NCBI GenBank assembly: GCA_902586925.1
Contig: CACIJE010000004.1
Location: 1-41,230, forward strand
Length of the DNA stretch: 41,230 bases
Reading direction: 5' to 3'
Origin: an uncultured SAR86 cluster bacterium
GTDB lineage: Bacteria > Pseudomonadota > Gammaproteobacteria > Magnimaribacterales > D2472
A model generated the notes under the pieces. It had not been told where the DNA came from, did not search any database, and saw only the letters and a program-made list of their open reading frames with translations. The position numbers and the translations under genes were made by a program. The first letter of the stretch is position 1. Each line of letters begins with the position of its first letter. This document shows positions 24,810-33,184 of the stretch, one piece after another.

Positions 24810-27644
24810 ATGGGCAACTTATTTAAAACAACGTTTTGTGTATTTTCGTTTCTAATTTTATCTTTTTCACCAAATTCAATTTCACAAGAAGTTGAAGAAG
24901 TTGTAGTTACAGCTACTAAGAAAGAAGAGTCCATTCAGGACATTGCTGTATCTATTCAAGCTTTTGATGCTGGTAGTATTGCCGCGGATCAAATATATGA
25001 CCTTTCTGATTTGGCAGAAGTAGTACCTGGCTTTGGTGTTGGCAAAACAATAGGCTCTGGATCAGCCTTTCTCGTGAGGGGAATAGGTTCTTTTGGTATT
25101 GGTGCCGCCGTTACAAGTTCTTTTGTGGCAGCAATTAACGGGCACAGTGTAAGCGAGAGCGTCCTGAGTGATTTAGGTTTTATAGATTTAGAGAGAATAG
25201 AGGTTTTAAAAGGCCCACAGGGTACACTGTTTGGAAGAAATGCAGTTGCAGGTGTTGTTAACCTTGTTACAGCAAGGCCCACTGACGAATTGGGTGGATA
25301 CATTGACTATGAGGTCGGTTCATTAGACAGAAATCTTATTAAAGGCGCTATAAACGTTCCAATTTCAAATGATGTAAGAATGAGATTGGCATTTGCTCAA
25401 AACTCAAGAGATGGAATAGTCGAAAATTTACCAATAGAAGATTATTTTGTACTGGACACTACTGGAAGCGACTTTGATGATAGAAATGATCAGTCAATAA
25501 GACTTTCAGTTGATTGGGACATCAACGATATAACAGAACTAAAATTTACTTATTCTGGTCAAAAAAGTGAGGATACAAGGCCTCAAGAGGAAGTTTCTTT
25601 CTGTCAGCAAGATCAATTCTTTGGTTGCTCACCATGGGAGAGAGGTCCTATTAACTCATCAGCTGATAGTAGAGGTATCGGTGCAGGGTTTTTTGGATTT
25701 TTTGCTGCTCTATACCCAACAACAATAACTAATGGTTATGCTAATTCTCCACGTAGTACAGATTTTGGAAGTCAGTATTTAAATAGATCGCCAATGCATT
25801 ATCAAGAAGCTGAATTCACTAACTTACAACTAGATAGACAACTTAATGATAATTTACTTCTAACAGCTAAGTATACTTATGAAACAAGAAGATTTATGCA
25901 AATAAATGACAATGATGGTTCTATTTCTGTAGATCCTTTACTTGGTGCTGGGCAATCTTTAGGCTTGCCTCCAATAGTCGCTGAACTTTGTTTTGGTACG
26001 TCAAACTTTGGATTCTGTGAAACCGTTGATTCTGATAGAGCATATGATTTTTCTGATGTTTTCATGAATGGCTCTAATGCTGAAATCAACATAATTTCAG
26101 ACTATGATGGACCATTTAATTTCACAGCTGGTCTTTATTTTTATGACAACAGAAACGATAACGAGTACAGAGTTCAAACAACTGGTACTCAATTTATAGG
26201 TAGTTTTGCTGAACATCCATATTACCCAGTAGTTACTAATTTACTAGGTATTGATTTTGGTGGTAAAGGTGGAGTTCCTTTCTATCAAGGATTACTTCCT
26301 GTTGTTGCGTTAGCAAATCCTGCCTTAACTGCACAGGGAATGCTTGCATTGGGTATGCCAATTTCAGCACTTCAGTTAGCACAGCTTCAGGCTTTTGGAG
26401 CAGGTGTTGCTGCTTTACAAGCTCTACCTGATGTAATTGTACCAATGGATATAAGGGGTACTTTGAGTGATCAGCACGTTAGAACGTATTCTAGGGCACT
26501 ATATGGTGAGATGTATTATGATTTAAATGATACTACTAAATTAACTGTTGGCTTGCGTTTCGACATGCTTGGTAATAAAACAGCAACTTACGATGGCGGT
26601 ATTTTATCTGGTGACTGGTTGAGGGCTGGTGGCTTCCTATATGAGAATCGTATGGATGTCCCAGGATTAGTTACTGCAGTGAAACAAGAGGAAGATACTG
26701 TAAATGGAAAAATAGCTATTCAGAAATACTTAAAAGACGATGTGATGGTGTATGGTAGTTATACTACTGCTTCAAAAAGTGCTGGATTAAATGCTGGTAA
26801 TAATCCTGTGCCTTACGATAAAGAAGAAACAAGCGTTATTGATCTTGGTTTAAGAGCTAAGTTTCTTGACGGTGCAATGCTTCTGAACATGAATCTCTTC
26901 AAAAACGATAACAAAGGAATGTTAGTTGCAACTATTAGAGACACACAATCTTTTAATAATAATGTTGATGCGGAAATTACTGGTTTTGAAGGCGAGATGA
27001 ACGTATTTTTATCTGATACTACTCAGTTACAATTTTCATGGTTGCTCGTTGATGCAGAAATTACTGATGCACCAGCTGTGATTAATTATCTTAATCCGTT
27101 GAATGCCAATAGTGTTCTGCAGTATCTAGGACCAGTTGATGGAAATGGTGCAGGTTTTGTAACTGGAGCAGTCATGGACAATGGACAGACATTATTTAAG
27201 TCAGCAGGATTTAATTGTACTTCACCATTATTTGCTCCTGCAGGTAACATTGATTGCCCTGCAAGCTTGGGAACTCCGGTAAGTATTGCAGGAAATCCTT
27301 TACCTGCAACATCTGACACAGAATACAGCTTATCTTTAACTCAATTGTATCCTACTGAAAACGGTGTTACATCTGCAAGACTTTCATACAGATTCAGAGA
27401 TGAAACCAATACAGATCCATTTAATTATTCTAGATTTGATATTCCTGAACAAAAAACATGGGACGGATTAGTTAGATATACTCCAAATAATGCAGATTGG
27501 TACCTCGGAGTTTATGTTAAAAACTTAGCTGACGATCAGATATTGAATTACTTAAGATCTGGAAGTAACATTCAAGGTGGTCAGTTATATGGTAACTTTA
27601 CTGAACCAAGAACGTTTGGCCTTCAGTTTGGCTTGTCCTTTTAA
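24810..27644 (+). CDS. TonB-dependent outer membrane receptor
   Basis: A 944-residue TonB-dependent receptor for active uptake of a large or scarce ligand. Residues 1-26 form a signal peptide ending SISQ. EEVVVTATKKEESIQDI is the TonB-box region, with the plug domain after it (VPGFGVGKTIGSGSAFLVRG, LERIEVLKGPQGTLFGRNA). The remainder is the 22-strand barrel, ending with the terminal Phe (GLQFGLSF), needed for BAM recognition. Unusual is an Ala/Leu/Pro-rich, largely uncharged insertion at about residues 478-548. The ligand is unknown; no siderophore, vitamin B12 or glycan-utilisation gene is adjacent. It is a single-gene unit with a strong ribosome binding site and a clear terminator. Confidence 0.94.
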   Translation: MGNLFKTTFCVFSFLILSFSPNSISQEVEEVVVTATKKEESIQDIAVSIQAFDAGSIAADQIYDLSDLAEVVPGFGVGKTIGSGSAFLVRGIGSFGIGAAVTSSFVAAINGHSVSESVLSDLGFIDLERIEVLKGPQGTLFGRNAVAGVVNLVTARPTDELGGYIDYEVGSLDRNLIKGAINVPISNDVRMRLAFAQNSRDGIVENLPIEDYFVLDTTGSDFDDRNDQSIRLSVDWDINDITELKFTYSGQKSEDTRPQEEVSFCQQDQFFGCSPWERGPINSSADSRGIGAGFFGFFAALYPTTITNGYANSPRSTDFGSQYLNRSPMHYQEAEFTNLQLDRQLNDNLLLTAKYTYETRRFMQINDNDGSISVDPLLGAGQSLGLPPIVAELCFGTSNFGFCETVDSDRAYDFSDVFMNGSNAEINIISDYDGPFNFTAGLYFYDNRNDNEYRVQTTGTQFIGSFAEHPYYPVVTNLLGIDFGGKGGVPFYQGLLPVVALANPALTAQGMLALGMPISALQLAQLQAFGAGVAALQALPDVIVPMDIRGTLSDQHVRTYSRALYGEMYYDLNDTTKLTVGLRFDMLGNKTATYDGGILSGDWLRAGGFLYENRMDVPGLVTAVKQEEDTVNGKIAIQKYLKDDVMVYGSYTTASKSAGLNAGNNPVPYDKEETSVIDLGLRAKFLDGAMLLNMNLFKNDNKGMLVATIRDTQSFNNNVDAEITGFEGEMNVFLSDTTQLQFSWLLVDAEITDAPAVINYLNPLNANSVLQYLGPVDGNGAGFVTGAVMDNGQTLFKSAGFNCTSPLFAPAGNIDCPASLGTPVSIAGNPLPATSDTEYSLSLTQLYPTENGVTSARLSYRFRDETNTDPFNYSRFDIPEQKTWDGLVRYTPNNADWYLGVYVKNLADDQILNYLRSGSNIQGGQLYGNFTEPRTFGLQFGLSF

Positions 27645-27658
27645 ATCTACTTAATTTT

Positions 27659-27688
27659 AAAGCCCAGTATTACACTGGGCTTTTTTTT
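27659..27688 (+). terminator. Rho-independent terminator after the TonB-dependent receptor
   Basis: A 10-bp stem AAAGCCCAGT (27659-27668)/ACTGGGCTTT (27674-27683) with loop ATTAC and a T-run to 27688. It lies 14 bp after the receptor stop and is the clearest classical terminator in the window. Confidence 0.95.
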
Positions 27689-27704
27689 GCTTATAATTCA
27701 AAGA

Positions 27705-28175
27705 ATGAAATCCCTGCCTTATAAAAACGTTGCAATAAAAGTGACACATGATATGTGTGATTATAATGGACACATGAATGTAAATTATTACTACAAAATC
27801 TTTGATAGCAGTTATACGTCGTTTTATATAAATGAGTTGGGTTTTGATAAAGCATATATGGAGAAAGGCTTTTCTACTTTTACTCTTGAAGATAGCATTA
27901 GATACTTGAAAGAATTTAAATTAAATGAAGAGGTTTATCCATCGTTTCTTCTTTATAAATCAAATAAAAAACTTTTACACTTTGTTGGAATACTTCAAAA
28001 CATAAATGATGAACTTGCTGCAATTTTTGAAACAGTGCTAGGTCATATTGATCTCAAGGAAAGGAGAGTAGTGAATTTTCCTGAAGAAAAAATAACCAAC
28101 CTTCAAAAAATTTGTAAAAAACAAAGAAAAAATACAGATATTCCATTTGACATCAAACTATATATAAAAGATTAA
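27705..28175 (+). CDS. Hotdog-fold acyl-CoA thioesterase-like protein
   Basis: A 156-residue hotdog-fold protein. The N-terminal segment VTHDMCDYNGHMNVNYYYKIF contains the family D-x-x-G-H-M-N pattern of 4-hydroxybenzoyl-CoA-type thioesterases, with the catalytic Asp. The family hydrolyses acyl-CoA thioesters; the acyl group is unknown. I choose the ATG at 27705; an upstream TTG at 27687 would add six residues but lies inside the receptor terminator T-run. The EEP-family gene starts one base after its stop codon. Confidence 0.8.
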   Translation: MKSLPYKNVAIKVTHDMCDYNGHMNVNYYYKIFDSSYTSFYINELGFDKAYMEKGFSTFTLEDSIRYLKEFKLNEEVYPSFLLYKSNKKLLHFVGILQNINDELAAIFETVLGHIDLKERRVVNFPEEKITNLQKICKKQRKNTDIPFDIKLYIKD

Positions 28176-28176
28176 A

Positions 28177-29178
28177 GTGAATATTAAATTTAGAACTTTA
28201 TTTTTTATATTTTGCTTTATTCCTAATTTAGCATTTAGTTTTGAATTAAGTGTCATGACTTTAAATGTAGATAATTTATTTGATACTTACGATGACAAAA
28301 ACAAAGATGATAAAGCCTATCTTCCAATTGAATTTAAACAAAGTAAGTCTCATATAAATTCATGTAATAAAATACCAGTTAAAACTTGGAAAAATGAATG
28401 CTTATTTTTAGATTGGGACGAAGAAACTAAAGACAGAAAACTACAAAATATAGTCAAAGAAATTATCTCTTATAATGAAACAGGCCCGGATATACTTGCT
28501 CTTCAGGAAATTGAAAATAACAATATTCTTGCAGAACTTTTCAACTTATTGCTACCTTATGGATATATAGACTCTAAACTTATTGAGGGAAGAGACTATA
28601 GAGGAATTGATACAGCACTAGTTACAAAATTTAAGATTAGCGATTCAAAATTACATTACATTAAATTTTCTGGCGAATTTGAGGGCAAAGATACAAGACC
28701 GATATTAGAGGCTTCTTTGAATATTAATGGAAAAACTTTAAAAGTCTATAATGTCCATTTTCCTTCAGGATTTCATGATGTTTCTATGAGAATAGATTCA
28801 TTAAATACCTTAAGCCAACTGCTCAAAAATCATACTTATCCCTCAATTGCACTAGGTGATTTTAACGTAAATTCAAAAGAAGATAATCGTCTAAATATTT
28901 ATAGATCTCAAAATGATTGGGATGTTGCTCATTTGATAGGTTGCAATGGGTGTAAGGGCTCTTATTATTATAATTATGGTAAAAGTTGGGATTTTTTAGA
29001 TACAATTTTTATGTCTAGAAACAGAGGTATTTCATTCATTCCGGGTAGCATTGATATAGTAAGGACTAAAAGGAATTCATATAGCGACTCAGGCAAACCT
29101 AAGAACTTTAATCCAATTAAGGGTTTTGGTGTCTCGGATCATTTACCAATGGTAGCTAAATTCAAACTTATAAATTGA
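28177..29178 (+). CDS. Secreted endonuclease/exonuclease/phosphatase-family protein
   Basis: A 333-residue EEP-superfamily protein with a signal peptide (residues 1-22, FFIFCFIPNLAFS). Superfamily motifs occur in order: VMTLNVDNLFD (Asn), ILALQEIENN (metal Glu), VHFPSG, ALGDFNVN (catalytic Asp/Asn) and VSDHLPM (Asp-His). The export signal favours an extracellular or periplasmic phosphodiesterase or nuclease, for example for phosphate scavenging from nucleic acids; the substrate is inferred. The start is GTG at 28177, one base after the thioesterase stop. Its 3' end overlaps the convergent MerC-like gene by 11 bp. Confidence 0.87.
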   Translation: MNIKFRTLFFIFCFIPNLAFSFELSVMTLNVDNLFDTYDDKNKDDKAYLPIEFKQSKSHINSCNKIPVKTWKNECLFLDWDEETKDRKLQNIVKEIISYNETGPDILALQEIENNNILAELFNLLLPYGYIDSKLIEGRDYRGIDTALVTKFKISDSKLHYIKFSGEFEGKDTRPILEASLNINGKTLKVYNVHFPSGFHDVSMRIDSLNTLSQLLKNHTYPSIALGDFNVNSKEDNRLNIYRSQNDWDVAHLIGCNGCKGSYYYNYGKSWDFLDTIFMSRNRGISFIPGSIDIVRTKRNSYSDSGKPKNFNPIKGFGVSDHLPMVAKFKLIN

Positions 29179-29569
29179 CTTGCTTACTATCGTGACAATT
29201 GCATTGTAATTGCTTACAGGCTATATAATTTTTGTAGTGAGCATATGCAACAAACATAGAACCTAATAATGTAATAACTTGTTCTCCTAATTCTTCAAAC
29301 AAGATATCTGAAAGAAGGACAGCTGAGAGTAGAACTGCTAAACCAAAAGAACCTACAAAAAGGTGTGAGACAACCTTGTGATTTCTATATCCAGATATTA
29401 AGGCAAACATGCTTACAGGAAAAGCTAATAATAAAATTAGGTAATGTATTAGCTCACTATCAATAGAAAAAGATAAAAAGCTATAAGATAAAATGATTAA
29501 AGAAGGAGCAAAAAAGCAATGAATTACACAAGCCGTTGATAATGCAACAGCGATTTTATCGCTATTCAT
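29168..29569 (-). CDS. MerC-domain membrane protein
   Basis: A 133-residue, four-helix membrane protein with the MerC-domain signature. The first helix carries the Cys/His pair STACVIHCFFAP, and the C-terminal cytoplasmic tail is Cys-rich (ACKQLQCNCHD). MerC proteins transport mercuric ion, but members of this domain family without mer genes are common in marine bacteria and may handle other metals. A TTG at 29584 would add five residues; I prefer the ATG at 29569, though no clear ribosome binding site decides it. It lies just downstream of the cupin gene on the same strand, suggesting one operon. Confidence 0.8.
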   Translation of the reverse strand: MNSDKIAVALSTACVIHCFFAPSLIILSYSFLSFSIDSELIHYLILLLAFPVSMFALISGYRNHKVVSHLFVGSFGLAVLLSAVLLSDILFEELGEQVITLLGSMFVAYAHYKNYIACKQLQCNCHDSKQVNL

Positions 29570-29584
29570 TTGTGCTTTTAACAA

Positions 29585-29983
29585 TTAAACTCTCCAGCCG
29601 CCTCTATCAAAGATTCTCAGATATGTTAATTGATCATGTTCAGAGTCATTTACAACCTTACAATAATCACCTGATTCAACAAGAATTACATCACCAGCAG
29701 ATAATTCATATGAATCTTTATGCTCTATCCCATAAGATGGATTAGAACCATGCCCTTCATCAGAATTCATGTATTCCACAACCTCCATAGTTCCTCTTCC
29801 ATTGGTAATTACATAAACCACATCTGAATCAATTAGCTTATGCCCAAGTGTTGATTTACCAGGCTGAATAACTGTTTTACTAGCAATTACTCTTTGTAGT
29901 AAATCATTTGTCCATACAGTGTAATCTTCTGTAACTTTTGAAGGTGAGCCGCCGATTCTAAAATTTGTATATTTTTTCGCCAT
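29585..29983 (-). CDS. Cupin-domain protein
   Basis: A 132-residue single-domain cupin. The beta-barrel pattern shows a first motif around GKSTLGHKLIDSDVVYVITNG and a second around LSAGDVILVESGDYCKVVNDS. The metal-binding set is incomplete (GHKL, then D rather than the usual HxH), so catalysis is not assured; it may bind a small ligand. The ATG is preceded by AAGGA and a perfect TATAAT on the minus strand. It heads a two-gene unit with the MerC-like gene and is divergent from metY. Confidence 0.75.
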   Translation of the reverse strand: MAKKYTNFRIGGSPSKVTEDYTVWTNDLLQRVIASKTVIQPGKSTLGHKLIDSDVVYVITNGRGTMEVVEYMNSDEGHGSNPSYGIEHKDSYELSAGDVILVESGDYCKVVNDSEHDQLTYLRIFDRGGWRV

Positions 29984-30006
29984 AATACTTAAAATCCTTT
30001 TCGGTA

Positions 30007-30012
30007 ATTATA
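30007..30012 (-). promoter_or_regulatory. -10 element for the cupin/MerC unit
   Basis: Minus-strand TATAAT, perfect match, placing the transcript start near 30000 with AAGGA directly downstream and the ATG at 29983. No strong -35 is visible. Confidence 0.5.
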
Positions 30013-30035
30013 GTTATTTGTATTTAATATACCAG

Positions 30036-30096
30036 CATTAAGTCTTCACGTAGGTTTTCGTATAGAACATTAAGACATTATTTACTATACTTAATG
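30036..30096 (+). promoter_or_regulatory. Three CATTAAG motifs around the metY promoter (candidate operator)
   Basis: CATTAAG occurs directly at 30036-30042 and 30068-30074 and inverted (CTTAATG) at 30090-30096. Start-to-start spacings are 32 and 22 bp, near three and two helical turns. The last copy overlaps the candidate -10 TATACT (30086-30091), so a bound protein could repress. The second and third copies extend to an 8-bp inverted repeat that could also form an RNA hairpin (30067-30074/30090-30097). Confidence 0.45.
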
Positions 30097-30110
30097 TATT
30101 AAAGTTAATA

Positions 30111-30116
30111 GAGGAG
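30111..30116 (+). promoter_or_regulatory. Shine-Dalgarno of metY (GAGGAG)
   Basis: GAGGAG lies 9 nt before the ATG at 30126, supporting this start. The 142-bp gap upstream of metY otherwise holds the divergent promoters and the CATTAAG motifs. Confidence 0.65.
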
Positions 30117-30125
30117 CACTAAATA

Positions 30126-31418
30126 ATGAGTAAGACATATACAAACCCTGAGACAATTGGACTTCACGCGGGATGGAGAAAAGACGACTCAACAAATTCA
30201 GTAGCAGTACCAATTCATCAGACATCTAGCTTTCAGTTTGATGATTGTGACCATGCTGCAAATTTATTTGCATTATCAGAATTAGGAAATATTTACTCTA
30301 GGATAATGAATCCAACATGTGCAGTTCTCGAAGATAGAATTGCTGCTCTTGAAGGAGGAGTTGGGGCATTAGCAGTAGCATCTGGTCAAGCAGCTTCTGC
30401 ATATGCAATTCAGAATATTGCTAGAAAGGGAGATAATATAGTTGCTTCATCTCATTTATATGGAGGCACATATAATCAGTTTAAAAATCCAATGTCTGAT
30501 ATGGGAATTGAGGTAAGGTTTGTAGATCCTGCTGATCCAAATAATTTTGCTGAGGCAACTGATGAAAATACAAGAGCTTACTATGGCGAAGTCTTACCAA
30601 ATCCAAGTTTTGAAGTTTTTCCAATTAGTGAAGTTGCTGAAATAGGACGACCTCTTGGAATACCATTGATTGTTGATAACACAGCTGCACCAGTTATTTG
30701 TAAACCTTTTGAGCATGGAGCTGCGGTACTAATTCATTCAACAACAAAATTCATTGGTGGTCATGGAACTTCAATTGGTGGAATTATTGTTGATAGTGGA
30801 AATTTCGATTGGGAAGCCTTTCCAGATAGACAACCAGCTCTCAACAATCCTGATCCTTCCTATGGAGGCGCAGTTTGGACTGAGGCTGTAAAGCCGCTGG
30901 GACCAATTGCTTATATTTTGAAAGCTAGAACAACTGTTCTTAGAGATATGGGCGCGGCAATGAGTCCTTTTAATGCTTTTATGTTCATTCAAGGGCTTGA
31001 GACATTAGCACTAAGGATGAGAGAGCATTCTTCAAATGCGGAAGTGATTGCAAAATACTTATCTGAACATGATTCTGTTGAAAGAGTGATTTATCCCTCT
31101 GTGATGGATGGTTACGCAAAAGAAAGAGCTGAAAAATATCTCACAAGAGGCAATGGAGGATTGATGGGATTCGAAGTAAAAGGCGGCAGGGAATCTGGAG
31201 AAAAATTCATCAATTCACTTGAGATGGTATATCACGTTGCAAACATTGGTGATTCTAGAAGTTTAGCAATTCATCCAGGTAGCACTACGCATAGTCAACT
31301 TTCAGAAGAAGAGTTACTATCAGCTGGAATAACTCCTGGATTTGTCAGGTTATCAATAGGTCTTGAACACACAGATGATATTATTGCTGATTTCGAACAA
31401 GCCTTATCGAAAATATAG
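30126..31418 (+). CDS. metY: O-acetylhomoserine sulfhydrylase (homocysteine synthase)
   Basis: A 430-residue Cys/Met-metabolism PLP enzyme. The N-terminus ([28 protein letters not shown]) and the [20 protein letters not shown] segment are typical of MetY, which makes homocysteine from O-acetylhomoserine and sulfide. [12 protein letters not shown] and YGGTYNQF contact PLP, and the Schiff-base Lys208 lies in [11 protein letters not shown]. The C-terminal region ends with [22 protein letters not shown]. The length of about 430 residues separates it from cystathionine gamma-synthases (about 390). Direct sulfhydrylation suits a genome lacking the transsulfuration route, but that cannot be judged here. 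It starts after a gap with a candidate operator and precedes the glycosyltransferase-like gene by 6 bp. Confidence 0.93.
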   Translation: MSKTYTNPETIGLHAGWRKDDSTNSVAVPIHQTSSFQFDDCDHAANLFALSELGNIYSRIMNPTCAVLEDRIAALEGGVGALAVASGQAASAYAIQNIARKGDNIVASSHLYGGTYNQFKNPMSDMGIEVRFVDPADPNNFAEATDENTRAYYGEVLPNPSFEVFPISEVAEIGRPLGIPLIVDNTAAPVICKPFEHGAAVLIHSTTKFIGGHGTSIGGIIVDSGNFDWEAFPDRQPALNNPDPSYGGAVWTEAVKPLGPIAYILKARTTVLRDMGAAMSPFNAFMFIQGLETLALRMREHSSNAEVIAKYLSEHDSVERVIYPSVMDGYAKERAEKYLTRGNGGLMGFEVKGGRESGEKFINSLEMVYHVANIGDSRSLAIHPGSTTHSQLSEEELLSAGITPGFVRLSIGLEHTDDIIADFEQALSKI

Positions 31419-31424
31419 TATATC

Positions 31425-31934
31425 TTGAGTCAAGAATTAGTTACTTATATAGTTCTTGGATCAGCAGAAAGGTTAAAGAAGCTTAAGTGTCCTAAATCAA
31501 ATAAATCTGAAGAGTTTTTATTTGCAAATTTCCCTGATTCTAAAGTATCAGAGAAGCAAGTTGATGATTTAGTCACACAGTCAAATGGTAAATTAATAGT
31601 TTTGTTGCCACCATCAACTTTCCCAAGCACAAACGCAAAAAAATCCTTAAAAAAAATTTCTATGATAGATTTTTCAACCTGGGGTTGGTTTAAACTTAAT
31701 GAAAAGAAGAATATTTTTAAAAATATAAAAAAAATATCAACTTCACTAAGAAATATTCCACAACTTGAACAAGGAATTTTTTTTAGTAAAAGATTATATT
31801 TTTCTGTTGGAGGCATTGGAAAATTTGAATCTAATCCATTTAATGAAATATCTAAAAGATTTTATTCACGAATTGATCCACAAAATCCTTTACCTGCACT
31901 TATAATAAGAACTAAAAATCACAATATATTCTAA
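31425..31934 (+). CDS. Degenerate family-2 glycosyltransferase-like protein
   Basis: A 169-residue protein whose second half resembles the TIGR04283-like family 2 glycosyltransferases. LEQGIFFSKRLYFSVGGIG matches the family segment GDQGIFVRRSLFEALGGF, followed by FNEISKRFYSRID in place of MEDVELSRRLRR. WGWFKL matches the preceding strand. The region where the family has the nucleotide-sugar Asp motif (LHADTRLP) reads LLPPSTFP here, and the N-terminal sugar-nucleotide strand is missing. It may therefore be catalytically dead or have a changed role. The start is TTG at 31425. Its stop overlaps the ccmA ATG by one base, so it leads the ccm operon. Confidence 0.5.
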   Translation: MSQELVTYIVLGSAERLKKLKCPKSNKSEEFLFANFPDSKVSEKQVDDLVTQSNGKLIVLLPPSTFPSTNAKKSLKKISMIDFSTWGWFKLNEKKNIFKNIKKISTSLRNIPQLEQGIFFSKRLYFSVGGIGKFESNPFNEISKRFYSRIDPQNPLPALIIRTKNHNIF

Positions 31935-32512
31935 TGACTGATAATTCTTTAATCACTGCTAAAACTATTAGTTATAAAATTAATGAAAATAAGCTTTTTC
32001 ATAATTTATCTTTTGAGTTAGGCGAGGGTTGTGCTCTCCTTATTAAAGGAAAAAATGGTTCAGGCAAATCAACTTTATTAAGGATAATCCTTGGAATTAC
32101 AGTTCCAACAAAAGGAAATATTTATAAAGCTGCCTCTATACAAATTTGTTATTTGGGCCATAAAAATGCACTTAAGAGCTATCTTACAATGAGAGACAAT
32201 ATTGATTTAATGCAATTAAAGAATCATAAAGAACTAAATTACTATCTTGATTTGTTGAGTCTAAAGAAACATCTTGATGTCACAGTTTCAAGCCTATCTT
32301 TCGGGCAACAAAAAAAACTTGCATTATTAAGAGTTTTTCTAAATACCTCAAAATTATTAATATTAGATGAACCGTTTGTTGGACTAGATGATGCTACGCA
32401 TGAACAACTTACCAATTTTCTTAGTAATGAATTGATTATGGGCAAAGGATTAATCTTTACATCTCATATTCCATGCGAAATAAAAGCTGACTCATTAGTA
32501 CTAATCAATTAA
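31934..32512 (+). CDS. ccmA: Heme exporter ATP-binding protein CcmA
   Basis: A 192-residue ABC ATPase of cytochrome c maturation System I. Walker A is GKNGSGKST, the signature region LSFGQQKKLALLRVFL replaces the usual LSxGQ, and Walker B is LLILDEPFVGLDD. It powers release of heme-loaded CcmE from CcmC with CcmB. The ATG overlaps the preceding gene by one base (TAATG), and ccmB begins one base after its stop. Confidence 0.94.
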   Translation: MTDNSLITAKTISYKINENKLFHNLSFELGEGCALLIKGKNGSGKSTLLRIILGITVPTKGNIYKAASIQICYLGHKNALKSYLTMRDNIDLMQLKNHKELNYYLDLLSLKKHLDVTVSSLSFGQQKKLALLRVFLNTSKLLILDEPFVGLDDATHEQLTNFLSNELIMGKGLIFTSHIPCEIKADSLVLIN

Positions 32513-32513
32513 C

Positions 32514-33161
32514 ATGGAAATATTAAAAGTAGAATTTTTAAAATTAAGAAAAAAAACTAGAATTTGGTTGGGGCCAATATTAGTTTTTTGGCTAATAATG
32601 ATTGCTTACCCATTAACAGTTGAGTTACTTCAAGACAAGCTCCAGATCGGTTTCTTTTCAGTGCTTTGGATAGCAATATTAATTTCTATGATGCTAGCTA
32701 CCGAAGATATTTTTACTGAAGATTATAATGACGGATCACTGGAACAAACAATCATACAAGAATCTTCATTTTCAACGAACATAGGCTTAAAAGTTTTTAT
32801 TTATTGGTTTTTAACAGGCATACCAGTGTCAATTTTAAGCTTTATTTTTTCTTTTGGAACAACACAAAATTTTGGTCTTAGTCTTTCAATTTTTCCACTT
32901 GCATTAATTAGCTCATATATTTTTTTAAACTTATTTGTATTGGGTAATTCACTTAGTTTAAATAAAGGATCTGTTTTGGGTGCAATCGTAACCATGCCAA
33001 TTGCCTTACCAGTGTTAATAGTTTTAGGTAAAAGCATTACAGCCCTTCAATTTGATATAAACTTTGAAGGCTTTATTTTGTTATTATTGGGCAGCTTATC
33101 GATTATAATAGTATTAGTACCAATTGTAGTATCTTATATAATCAGAGCCCATTTAGAGTAG
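32514..33161 (+). CDS. ccmB: Heme exporter membrane protein CcmB
   Basis: A 215-residue integral membrane protein with about six helices, following ccmA in the canonical order. The N-terminal segment LKVEFLKLRKKTRIW and the EDIFTEDYNDGSLEQ motif are typical of CcmB; the rest is hydrophobic. It forms the CcmAB transporter that acts on CcmC/CcmE. It is followed by a 23-bp gap before ccmC. Confidence 0.93.
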   Translation: MEILKVEFLKLRKKTRIWLGPILVFWLIMIAYPLTVELLQDKLQIGFFSVLWIAILISMMLATEDIFTEDYNDGSLEQTIIQESSFSTNIGLKVFIYWFLTGIPVSILSFIFSFGTTQNFGLSLSIFPLALISSYIFLNLFVLGNSLSLNKGSVLGAIVTMPIALPVLIVLGKSITALQFDINFEGFILLLLGSLSIIIVLVPIVVSYIIRAHLE

Positions 33162-33184
33162 GGTTAATCAGTACGCAGTTAGAA

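Noticed and set aside
27687-27704. Upstream TTG start for the thioesterase
   Set aside because: It lies in the terminator T-run of the receptor gene; the ATG at 27705 is better placed relative to the fold.
29984-30125. SAM-II/SAM-V riboswitch before metY
   Set aside because: Marine bacteria often have one here, but I could not match the conserved pseudoknot by eye. A covariance model search would decide; only a simple hairpin and repeats are visible.
31445-31816. 123-residue open frame on the minus strand within the glycosyltransferase-like gene
   Set aside because: It is antisense to a coupled gene, is low complexity, and has no ribosome binding site or family resemblance.
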